Positions 13,230-20,321 of a stretch of DNA of 20,524 nt are shown piece by piece. The notes under the pieces were generated by a model. It did no database searches and was not told the origin of the DNA. It worked only from the letters and a program-made list of their open reading frames with translations. Positions within the stretch are counted from its first letter, which is position 1, and each line of letters opens with the position of its first letter. Source of the DNA: a virus; the IMG/VR virus record IMGVR_UViG_3300021957_005782, positions 1-20,524 of that record; one strand, 5' to 3'. The translations under genes and the position numbers were made by a program.

Positions 13230-15251
13230 ATGATAGAATCAGTAGACCCAAACGAAAAAGGAGGAGGGAAAAAGAAAAAAGAAGTTAGTAACTCCAGAAC
13301 CCCTGTTCTGGATAATTTTTCCAGAGATTTAATTAAGTTAGCGTCGGAAGGTAAATTAGACCCTGTTGTAGGTCGAGAAGTAGAAATAACAAGGATTGCG
13401 CAAATTCTTTCTAGAAGAAAGAAAAACAATCCTATTATTGTTGGTGAACCTGGATGTGGTAAAACTGCAATAGTTGAGGGTTTGGCTATGAAAATTTTTG
13501 AAGGGGATTGTCCTCAAAACCTATGTGATAAAAGAATCGTGTCGTTAGACATGACTTCTATAGTGGCGGGGACAAAATATAGAGGTCAGTTTGAAGAAAG
13601 AATGAAAGTCATTTTGGACGAACTTCATGATAACCATGATATTGTAGTGTTTATTGATGAGATTCATACTATTATAGGCGCTGGTAATTCCTCAGGTTCA
13701 CTAGATGCGTCGAATATATTCAAACCGGCACTAGCGAGAGGTGAGATTCAGTGCATCGGAGCAACAACTCTTGATGAATATCGTGAAAATATAGAGAAAG
13801 ATGGAGCTTTGGAAAGACGTTTTCAGAAAGTGATGGTCGATGGGTCTACACCTGAAGAAACAATGGTTATCTTAGAGAACTTAAAGTCTAGATATGAAGA
13901 CCATCACAAAGTGTCATATAGTTATGAATCATTAGAGGCTTGTGTTTCTTTATCAGGGAGATATGTTACTGATAGAGAATTTCCTGATAAGGCTATTGAT
14001 GTTATGGATGAGGTTGGGGCTAAAGCTCAAATCAATGTTAAATTTCCTGAAGTTATAGAGAAACTCAGAGAAGACGCTATTAGTATAAAAGAAAAGAAAA
14101 TCCAAGTCGTAAAAAGTCAGAGATATGAGGAAGCGGCTCAATTAAGAGATGAAGAGAAAAAGATTCTTTCTCGTCTTGAATTTGAAAAAGAAAAATTCGA
14201 AAGTGAGAAGGATGAGAAAAGAAAAGAGATTACCGAAGAAATGGTTTATGAGGTAGTTTCTACTATGACTAAAATTCCATTGTCTAAGTTAAATTCAGAT
14301 GATAAAGAATCTTTGTTGGAGTTAGAAAGTAATCTTAATAACTCTGTTATCGGACAAGAAGAGGCGGTCAAAACAATTTCTAAGTCTATTAGAAGAAATA
14401 GGGTAGGTATTAAAGACCCTAATAGACCTATCGGTTCATTTATCTTTTTAGGTTCTACAGGAATTGGTAAGACACACTTGGCTAAACAATTAGCTAAAGA
14501 AATTTTCGGAGATGAAGAATCTTTGATTAGAGTAGATATGTCAGAATATCAAGAGAAGTATTCAATGAGTAGACTTATAGGTTCTCCTCCTGGATATGTC
14601 GGATATGACCAAGGAGGTCAATTAACTGAAGCAGTTAAAAATAAACCATATTCTGTGGTACTCTTTGATGAGATAGAAAAAGCGAATAAAGACATTTTTT
14701 CAATTCTACTTCAGATGATGGATGATGGTCATTTAACAGATTCGTTTGGTCGTAAGATTAATTTTAAAAATTGTCTCATTATAATGACCTCAAACTTAGG
14801 TGTTAAGAAATTACAAGACTTCGGTACTGGTGTTGGATTTGACACTAAAACTCGTATGTCAAGTAACGAAGAAATGAAAAAGTCCTTACTACAAAAGGAA
14901 CTTAAAAATCACTTCACCCCTGAGTTTTTGAATCGTGTAGATGAAGTTGTGGTTTTTAATCCCTTAAAAGAAAACGAGGTTGAAAAAATTGTTGAAATCG
15001 AACTATCGAAACTTAACCGTAGATTAGTTAAGTTGGGGTATAAAGTATCTATCGACAATAAGGTTAAAAAGTTTTTGTCTGAGGTTGGATTTGATGAAAA
15101 GTATGGTGCAAGACCTATAAAACGAGCGATTCAAGAAAAAATCGAGGATTTAATTTCAGAAGAAGTATTAAGAGGTAATATCGTAGAAGGTAAACCCTGT
15201 AAACTTAAAATGAAAGGTAAAGAAGAGGTTATACTAACAAAGGGGAGGTAA
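13230..15251 (+). CDS. clpC: ClpC-like AAA+ unfoldase lacking the N-terminal domain
   Basis: A 673-residue two-ring ATPase that should form hexamers and thread proteins into ClpP. D1: Walker A G-E-P-G-C-G-K-T (72-79), Walker B V-V-F-I-D-E (139-144), Arg finger L-E-R-R-F (194-198). A short middle region carries a UVR-type motif, R-Y-E-E-A-A-Q-L-R-D-E-E-K (298-310), typical of ClpC rather than ClpA or ClpB. D2: Walker A G-S-T-G-I-G-K-T (408-415), Walker B V-V-L-F-D-E (476-481), Arg finger N-R-V-D-E (568-572), sensor 2 G-A-R-P-I-K-R (626-632). V-G-F (535-537) occupies the ClpP-docking loop position. Bacterial ClpC has about 150 more N-terminal residues (Clp_N, adaptor and phospho-Arg binding); this protein begins in the linker (S-R-T-P-V-L-D-N-F at 22-30, as in flavobacterial ClpC). 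No coding space upstream could hold the missing domain. Confidence 0.95.
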   Translation: MIESVDPNEKGGGKKKKEVSNSRTPVLDNFSRDLIKLASEGKLDPVVGREVEITRIAQILSRRKKNNPIIVGEPGCGKTAIVEGLAMKIFEGDCPQNLCDKRIVSLDMTSIVAGTKYRGQFEERMKVILDELHDNHDIVVFIDEIHTIIGAGNSSGSLDASNIFKPALARGEIQCIGATTLDEYRENIEKDGALERRFQKVMVDGSTPEETMVILENLKSRYEDHHKVSYSYESLEACVSLSGRYVTDREFPDKAIDVMDEVGAKAQINVKFPEVIEKLREDAISIKEKKIQVVKSQRYEEAAQLRDEEKKILSRLEFEKEKFESEKDEKRKEITEEMVYEVVSTMTKIPLSKLNSDDKESLLELESNLNNSVIGQEEAVKTISKSIRRNRVGIKDPNRPIGSFIFLGSTGIGKTHLAKQLAKEIFGDEESLIRVDMSEYQEKYSMSRLIGSPPGYVGYDQGGQLTEAVKNKPYSVVLFDEIEKANKDIFSILLQMMDDGHLTDSFGRKINFKNCLIIMTSNLGVKKLQDFGTGVGFDTKTRMSSNEEMKKSLLQKELKNHFTPEFLNRVDEVVVFNPLKENEVEKIVEIELSKLNRRLVKLGYKVSIDNKVKKFLSEVGFDEKYGARPIKRAIQEKIEDLISEEVLRGNIVEGKPCKLKMKGKEEVILTKGR

Positions 15252-15268
15252 TTTCTCCCCTTTTATTT
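15239..15268 (+). terminator. Rho-independent terminator overlapping the clpC-like stop
   Basis: AAAGGGGAG (15239-15247) pairs with CTCCCCTTT (15255-15263) around a 7-nt loop containing the TAA stop, followed by TATTT. It is strong and GC-rich for this genome. It isolates the clpC-like gene from the peptidase gene, which has its own promoter. Confidence 0.8.
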
Positions 15269-15297
15269 GGTTTACTGTAAATAATTTACTATATTTG
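15266..15297 (+). promoter_or_regulatory. Bacteroidetes-type promoter for the M20 peptidase gene
   Basis: TTTG (15266-15269), 20-nt spacer, TATATTTG (15290-15297): an exact match to TTTG-N17-23-TAnnTTTG of flavobacteria. The ATG lies 19 nt downstream, so the leader would be very short. Confidence 0.65.
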
Positions 15298-15316
15298 TAA
15301 TCAAATCAACCAATAA

Positions 15317-16378
15317 ATGAAAAATAAACAACTCAATCGACTCAAAGAGGTTTTATCAGTTCCAACAAAAACCTATAAGGAGGATGGAATGATTAAATAC
15401 ATTTGTAATGTTCTTGAGTCTATTGATGGGGTTACGTATCGTACTGACCACATGAACAATGTTTATGTCACTAAAGGAGAATTATCTGAAGGTGAATTTT
15501 ATCCTATGTTTGTTGCTCATACCGATACAGTTCATGAATTGATTGATGACATTGTTGTTGAGGAGGAGAGTCTTGAGAAACCACCCACTTTTGGTCGAAC
15601 GTTTACTGAAGAACTAAACTTATCTTTAAAAGGGTATACACCACAAGGAAATCCAACGGGAATTGGTGGTGACGATAAATGTGGTGTTTTCTTGGCACTC
15701 GAACTCCTTCGCACTTTGTCACACATAAAGGTTGGTCTATTCGTATCTGAAGAGACCGGATGTCACGGCTCTAGAGAGTGTGATGTTGAGTTCCTCAAGG
15801 ATGTGGGGTATGCGATTCAATTTGACGCACCTGGAAATCATTTGATTACCGAAGTTTGTTCGGGAATTCGTTTATTTGAGAGTAATGGTGAGTTTATTAA
15901 ACGTATTACCCCCATCTTTGAAAACTCTATGGGAGTATCTCCTTATCTTCAATCCCATCCTTATACTGATGTTTCACAAATTAAACAAAAAGGTGATTTT
16001 TCATGTATTAATTTTTCTTGTGGTTATTACAACATGCATTCGACATCTGAGTTTGTAGTTGTAAAGGATGTTGAAGATTCTTTAAATTTAGCTCTTGGTG
16101 TTGTAAATGAGCTTGGTTTAAATAAGTTTGGGTACACTTACATTAGACCTACATACGATTACTACGGTCAAGGTAATCTATTCAATAGTGAGGATGAGGA
16201 GTATAATTATGAGTCAGTAGACTGGGAAGAAAGTGATAACCATTACTTTAACATCTCAGATGACTCAATTGAGATTGAAAGTAAAAGTAATGGAGATACT
16301 ATTACTTTAAATATGAAGGATATGGCTGATTTGTATCTACTTATCCGTGAACGTTTATTGGAAAACGAGGAGATTTAA
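15317..16378 (+). CDS. M20-family zinc metallopeptidase (PepT-like)
   Basis: A 353-residue protein with the metal-ligand set of co-catalytic zinc peptidases in order: V-A-H-T-D-T-V (66-72; His68 and catalytic Asp70), G-I-G-G-D-D-K-C-G (115-123; bridging Asp), V-S-E-E-T-G-C-H-G-S (143-152; catalytic Glu and ligand Glu), F-D-A-P-G (169-173; ligand Asp) and Y-N-M-H-S-T-S-E (238-245; last His). The family cleaves short peptides or trims N-termini. Only about 70 residues separate the fourth and fifth ligands, so the lid/dimerisation domain seems shorter than in cellular PepT. An acidic C-terminal extension (about 290-310) is unusual. Cytosolic: no signal peptide. Following the Clp unfoldase gene, it could finish peptides made by Clp proteolysis. 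Its stop overlaps the converging minus-strand stop by 4 nt. Confidence 0.85.
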   Translation: MKNKQLNRLKEVLSVPTKTYKEDGMIKYICNVLESIDGVTYRTDHMNNVYVTKGELSEGEFYPMFVAHTDTVHELIDDIVVEEESLEKPPTFGRTFTEELNLSLKGYTPQGNPTGIGGDDKCGVFLALELLRTLSHIKVGLFVSEETGCHGSRECDVEFLKDVGYAIQFDAPGNHLITEVCSGIRLFESNGEFIKRITPIFENSMGVSPYLQSHPYTDVSQIKQKGDFSCINFSCGYYNMHSTSEFVVVKDVEDSLNLALGVVNELGLNKFGYTYIRPTYDYYGQGNLFNSEDEEYNYESVDWEESDNHYFNISDDSIEIESKSNGDTITLNMKDMADLYLLIRERLLENEEI

Positions 16379-18237
16379 AAAGGGTCAAAAAGTGTGTAGT
16401 TGTTCAACAGTTTAATTATTGTTGTCAACTTCGCACTTCCCTTTTTTCTTTCACCGTCAGGTTTTACCAAATCAAAATTAATTTTTGAGTTTTTTGGGTT
16501 TACTCCGGTGAAAATTATTTGAGTTTCGTCTTCTGCGGTTTTTATTGGGTATGGTCGATTTAACCCGAACTTTTTACTGATGTAGTTTAATATACTTCTA
16601 TACTCAGTTGCGTCAGTAACAATATCCTCATCCATTTCTAAACCTTCTAAAGTGTTTTCCAATAGATTTGTCATATCACTGTTAAATGAGTCATTAAACA
16701 CATCCCAATCCTGATATTCATTTACACTATCCATAAAATATGTGTCCAAATGAACATTTTGTTGGATTATATTCTCCAAAACCTGCTCCGAGGACAACTC
16801 TTTATTATAATCTAAATTATCTTCATAGATATCAATAAGTTTATCAATACTAATTTTATATTGACCAAAACAATTTTCATCGTCAACTTTTGTTAATCCT
16901 ATTTCATCATAAAGGTTACATATTTCATCTTCAATATGTTTTATCACACCTTCGTGTGTAGACCTATCCTCCGACTCAGAATACAAATAACCAAAATCTT
17001 CATATAGTTTTGGTAATCGGTCTTCTATAAATTTCGACAATTTTACGTCCCAATCACCATCACGTTTAATTTCACTACCATCAAATGATTCTAACAACTC
17101 AGGTTCTATTATCTCAACAATAGAACGTAATATGTCAACATGTTCAGGTGTTAATGTGTAAAGTGGGTAACCTTCTCTCATATCATCATCAAACCTTGCG
17201 GAGTCATAAAAGAAATCACCGTTAGGGTTTTCATATGCCCATAGATAATAACCTATCGCATCTTCACCAATCTCATCTTCCATAAAGTCCAAATAATTCT
17301 TAAGTTCATTACTGAAATTAAAAATCGCATTTTCACCATCAAACCTATCAAAAAAATGTGAGGTTAACCCTTCATACATCGTAATTTTAGGATTGTTTTT
17401 AATTTTCTTTAAGGTTTCATAATCATCACCCAGTTCGGTTAATTTTTTAATTTCTTCTTTAATCGGCGCGAACCTTTCTAACAAAAATGTGTATCGTTCA
17501 CCACCATCCTGTTGATTATAAATTTCAGGAGTCCCGTTACCAAACGGTACCAAAAGAGCCATCTTACCATACGTTCTATCTGAAGACTTTTTATCAATTA
17601 TATAATATAACTTACCTCTTGACGTATATTTGTTAAAATAGTCATCGTTATTCTCTGTCGTAGTACACCATTTGGTAGCTGCCCCGTAGTAACATGATGA
17701 TTTGTGGGATAAAGGTCGTATAATTAAAAATCTATTGTCCTCGTAAACCTTTTCAACTTCTTTTTTTACTTCACTTTTAGTTTTTATTTCACTTAAATAA
17801 TCATCGTACCTATTTACAAAACGAAATAAATCGTTAATAGTGTCAAATGATGTTATATCTTTTGGATTTAACTTTATTTTCTTCTCAGTACTTTCACTGC
17901 TAAATTTTCCGGATAAGTTTAAAACTTTAAATATATCATCAACTTTTTGAGTTGATAAACGGTCAATAATATTATGATAATTTTTGATATAGGTCTCTAA
18001 TATATCGGCGACTCTGTTTGGTACTCCTCCACCTACAACTGTAGATGTAGGGTTTTTTATTTCTTCTATAAATTGTTTAACCGCCCACTCTGAATATTTT
18101 TTTGTTATACTTGGGTCGTTTTCTATTATTTGTTCGGCAACCTTTAACGCCTCGTCACCTAATGGTTCGAGTTGGCTTCGGAACTTATCTATTATACGCT
18201 CCTTTTTACCCTCGTTAAGTATTTGTATGATGTTCAT
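16375..18237 (-). CDS. Large hypothetical phage protein with TKWCT motif
   Basis: I choose ATG 18237, which overlaps the upstream stop as TAATG; a frame extension to a TTG at 18255 is possible but adds only six residues. The 620-residue protein begins M-N-I-I-Q-I-L-N-E|G, a short leader ending in a gp21-type L-N-E|G site. A conserved-looking block at about 181-215 (S-C-Y-Y-G-A-A-T-K-W-C-T, then Y-F-N-K-Y-T, then G-K-L-Y-Y-I-I-D-K) recurs in phage proteins I have seen, but I cannot name its function. The remainder is acidic and helical with a basic C-terminal end. No membrane segment. It probably enters the head with the neighbouring 449-residue protein, with which it is translationally coupled. 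Confidence 0.8.
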   Translation of the reverse strand: MNIIQILNEGKKERIIDKFRSQLEPLGDEALKVAEQIIENDPSITKKYSEWAVKQFIEEIKNPTSTVVGGGVPNRVADILETYIKNYHNIIDRLSTQKVDDIFKVLNLSGKFSSESTEKKIKLNPKDITSFDTINDLFRFVNRYDDYLSEIKTKSEVKKEVEKVYEDNRFLIIRPLSHKSSCYYGAATKWCTTTENNDDYFNKYTSRGKLYYIIDKKSSDRTYGKMALLVPFGNGTPEIYNQQDGGERYTFLLERFAPIKEEIKKLTELGDDYETLKKIKNNPKITMYEGLTSHFFDRFDGENAIFNFSNELKNYLDFMEDEIGEDAIGYYLWAYENPNGDFFYDSARFDDDMREGYPLYTLTPEHVDILRSIVEIIEPELLESFDGSEIKRDGDWDVKLSKFIEDRLPKLYEDFGYLYSESEDRSTHEGVIKHIEDEICNLYDEIGLTKVDDENCFGQYKISIDKLIDIYEDNLDYNKELSSEQVLENIIQQNVHLDTYFMDSVNEYQDWDVFNDSFNSDMTNLLENTLEGLEMDEDIVTDATEYRSILNYISKKFGLNRPYPIKTAEDETQIIFTGVNPKNSKINFDLVKPDGERKKGSAKLTTIIKLLNNYTLFDPF

Positions 18238-19586
18238 TAGTTGTATGCTGCACAAGAGATATGTCCTCCACCACTACTATTGTTAGAACCACCTTTATTC
18301 CATTTTAATGGTGGGAATTTTATTTTAATTTTTCCTCCACCTTCTCTACCATCGCGAATGTCTATAGACCATTCACCTAACATTTTTATTGGTGGTGTGC
18401 TAGGTTTTTCTTCATCATTTCTAAATTTAACCGCAAAGACTACTCTACAATATTTAAATCTCTCATACTGATTTACATTACTTAACGGTTGTCCTAAATC
18501 ATCTCTTCCTTCATTTCCTTTTGGTATAAGTTCACCTTGACGATTAAAAAATTGATAAGGCGATGGAGGATTTGGTCCTGATGAGCCGTCACCGTTAGTT
18601 CCGTTAGAGTTTATCGTCGGCTCAGGAATCCTTACAAAACTTTCAAGTTGTTGTCTAACATATGCATCGACAGATTGTGCTCTTCTCTGTGATAATTGAG
18701 CGAATGTCATATCTTTGGCTTGTCCAGTGTTTCTAATTCTTGATGCTGAAGTAGAAATACTATATGTTGTATTGGTCTTTTTACCGTTTATTTCAACAGT
18801 ATTTGTAAACTCTGCGGTTGTGCCAGGGTTTTCAGACAATGTTTGTCGTATTAAATCTCGCGTTTCATTTATAAAACGCTTAACATCCTCACCCAACTCC
18901 CAACTATTGTTAACAAATACATCATTCTCAACGCCATTAAATGAATAATCTGATAACAAAGCGTCTTTTTCGTTTATTTCTCCTTCTTGTTCTGTTATTT
19001 TACCTTTTTTAACAACGATTGACTCAATTTTTCTAGACGCTCTTTGATAACTTCCACCATAGTTATCATTTACATATTTTTCTATGTATTGCATAAAACC
19101 AAGTTTTTCTTCAGAAGTTAAAGAAGGAATGACCACACCCCAATACTTATCACCATCATCGTTTTTATGTGTAGGTCTACTTGTATTACCTATTCTACTG
19201 GCAGCAGGATTAAAATCAGGATTTACATCATTATTTCTATCAAAACTAACCCCACCAAAAGAAGTGATTGGAGAATAAAGATATTCACCAACAACGGGTG
19301 ATACTTTCCATTCTTTAAAAGAATCAACAAATCTTTCATCAATATCTGTAATAAGTTTTCTAAATTTAGATGTCGTTACCCAATCAATAGTTGTGTCACC
19401 CTCTAAATCAGCATTCATATATTTCTTGGAGGAATTAGTTGCTTTTTCTTCGAATAACTCAGCAGGTTCACCGTTACCATATTCCTCCCAACTATCAGGG
19501 TTTACATTTGTTTCCTCATCTTGCTCATTAATAAGTCCCATAATTTCTTTTATACGACTAACTTCTAAAATTATATTTTTTTTCAT
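18237..19586 (-). CDS. Putative head-internal protein with leader peptide and OmpA-like segment
   Basis: A 449-residue protein. The N-terminus, M-K-K-N-I-I-L-E-V-S-R-I-K-E-I-M-G-L-I-N-E|Q, matches that of the 155-residue protein and ends in an I-N-E site, suggesting a capsid-targeting leader removed by the prohead protease. The middle is polar. At 298-306, L-S-Q-R-R-A-Q-S-V followed by D-A-Y-V resembles the helix of OmpA-C peptidoglycan-binding domains (LSxRRAQSVxxYL), and K-Y-C-R-V-V-F-A-V-K (378-387) resembles their final strand; the Asp expected upstream appears replaced by Ser/Ala, so ligand binding is doubtful. The C-terminus is Gly/Ser-rich with a Cys. The stop overlaps the next ATG (TAATG). 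A TATTTATT element lies 13 nt upstream of the start. Confidence 0.75.
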   Translation of the reverse strand: MKKNIILEVSRIKEIMGLINEQDEETNVNPDSWEEYGNGEPAELFEEKATNSSKKYMNADLEGDTTIDWVTTSKFRKLITDIDERFVDSFKEWKVSPVVGEYLYSPITSFGGVSFDRNNDVNPDFNPAASRIGNTSRPTHKNDDGDKYWGVVIPSLTSEEKLGFMQYIEKYVNDNYGGSYQRASRKIESIVVKKGKITEQEGEINEKDALLSDYSFNGVENDVFVNNSWELGEDVKRFINETRDLIRQTLSENPGTTAEFTNTVEINGKKTNTTYSISTSASRIRNTGQAKDMTFAQLSQRRAQSVDAYVRQQLESFVRIPEPTINSNGTNGDGSSGPNPPSPYQFFNRQGELIPKGNEGRDDLGQPLSNVNQYERFKYCRVVFAVKFRNDEEKPSTPPIKMLGEWSIDIRDGREGGGKIKIKFPPLKWNKGGSNNSSGGGHISCAAYN

Positions 19587-19599
19587 AAAATATTTTTTA

Positions 19600-19607
19600 A
19601 ATAAATA
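19600..19607 (-). promoter_or_regulatory. Candidate late-promoter element TATTTATT (leftward)
   Basis: Minus-strand TATTTATT followed by TAAAAAATATTTT and the ATG at 19586; 13 nt spacing. It lies back to back with the rightward CAP-gene promoter. Confidence 0.45.
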
Positions 19608-19608
19608 G

Positions 19609-19639
19609 TTGGTATATCTAAAAAAAGTAACTATATTTA
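19609..19639 (+). promoter_or_regulatory. Candidate Bacteroidetes-type promoter for the CAP-domain gene
   Basis: TTG (19609-19611), 20-nt spacer, TATATTTA (19632-19639), one mismatch from TAnnTTTG. The ATG follows only 5 nt later, so transcription starting about 6 nt downstream would give a leaderless or nearly leaderless mRNA. Confidence 0.5.
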
Positions 19640-19644
19640 CAACT

Positions 19645-20271
19645 ATGAATCAACTACTCACAATTTTATTAGTCGTCACACTATCATTGTTTAACAATTT
19701 ATTATCACAAACACCTCAAGAAATATTAGACAATTGGGATAGTCTTAATCTTAACTCTGGTATAACTTGTTGGCAGATAGACGCTTTTGGTTGTCATACA
19801 CTTATTGACTGTACAACAAGGGAGGTTTTACCTGGTCAAGAACCTTGTGAAATACCCGATGAGGTTATCGTGGTAGAAGTAAGAGAAATGAGTCAAAGAC
19901 TTTTTAATGAGATAAACAAACATAGAAGAAAGTTGGGTGTGCATCTATTGGTGTATGATTCTAATATGGAAGAAATGATTTCATCTCCGTGGAATCAGTG
20001 GCAAGCCAGTAATGGTAAAATTAGTCACGGTAGTGGTGATAATAGTTTACATAACAGGTCTGAAAGAGTAGGGATAAATGGAATTGGTGAATGTTGTGCA
20101 TCTAACTTTGAAGGAGATACTGAAGATACCTGTCAATTTTTAGAACAATACAAAGGTAGTCCGCCACACTGGAATATCTTGATGGACGATGATTACCATT
20201 ATATCTCAGTGTCTACTGTCTATGTCGAAATCGGTGACATCTTTTATTCTGTTGTAAATGTTCGAAAGTGA
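19645..20271 (+). CDS. Secreted CAP/SCP-domain protein
   Basis: I choose ATG 19645 because a clean signal peptide follows directly (M-N-Q-L-L-T-I-L-L-V-V-T-L-S-L-F, likely cleaved near L-L-S-Q around 19-22); an upstream TTG at 19609 would add 12 residues and bury it. The mature part (about 186 residues) has an N-terminal Cys-rich segment with four Cys at about 42-68, then a CAP domain: an opening helix R-L-F-N-E-I-N-K-H-R-R, then I-S-H-G-S-G with the expected His, then E-R-V-G-I-N-G-I-G-E-C-C-A, and near the end P-P-H-W-N-I-L-M-D, the classic H-x-x-N-I-L block. CAP proteins act outside the cytoplasm, binding lipids or peptidoglycan or acting as proteases. In a phage it may act on the host envelope. 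Single-gene unit with its own promoter, followed by tmRNA. Confidence 0.85.
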   Translation: MNQLLTILLVVTLSLFNNLLSQTPQEILDNWDSLNLNSGITCWQIDAFGCHTLIDCTTREVLPGQEPCEIPDEVIVVEVREMSQRLFNEINKHRRKLGVHLLVYDSNMEEMISSPWNQWQASNGKISHGSGDNSLHNRSERVGINGIGECCASNFEGDTEDTCQFLEQYKGSPPHWNILMDDDYHYISVSTVYVEIGDIFYSVVNVRK

Positions 20272-20272
20272 T

Positions 20273-20302
20273 TTGATTGTTTAAGATTTATATTTATATT
20301 TG
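20273..20302 (+). promoter_or_regulatory. Bacteroidetes-type promoter for the tmRNA
   Basis: TTG (20273-20275, part of TTTG at 20272-20275), 19-nt spacer, TATATTTG (20295-20302): exact match to the flavobacterial consensus. The mature tmRNA 5' end is about 20 nt downstream, leaving a short precursor leader for RNase P to remove. Confidence 0.7.
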
Positions 20303-20321
20303 TAGTGTTCTTTGAAAATAT

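Noticed and set aside
18238-18255. TTG start at 18255 for the 620-residue protein
   Set aside because: ATG 18237 overlaps the upstream stop as TAATG, a usual coupled start, and directly begins the leader M-N-I-I-Q-I-L-N-E.
19609-19644. TTG start at 19609 for the CAP-domain protein
   Set aside because: It would place polar residues before the signal peptide and lie inside the likely promoter; ATG 19645 gives a clean signal peptide.
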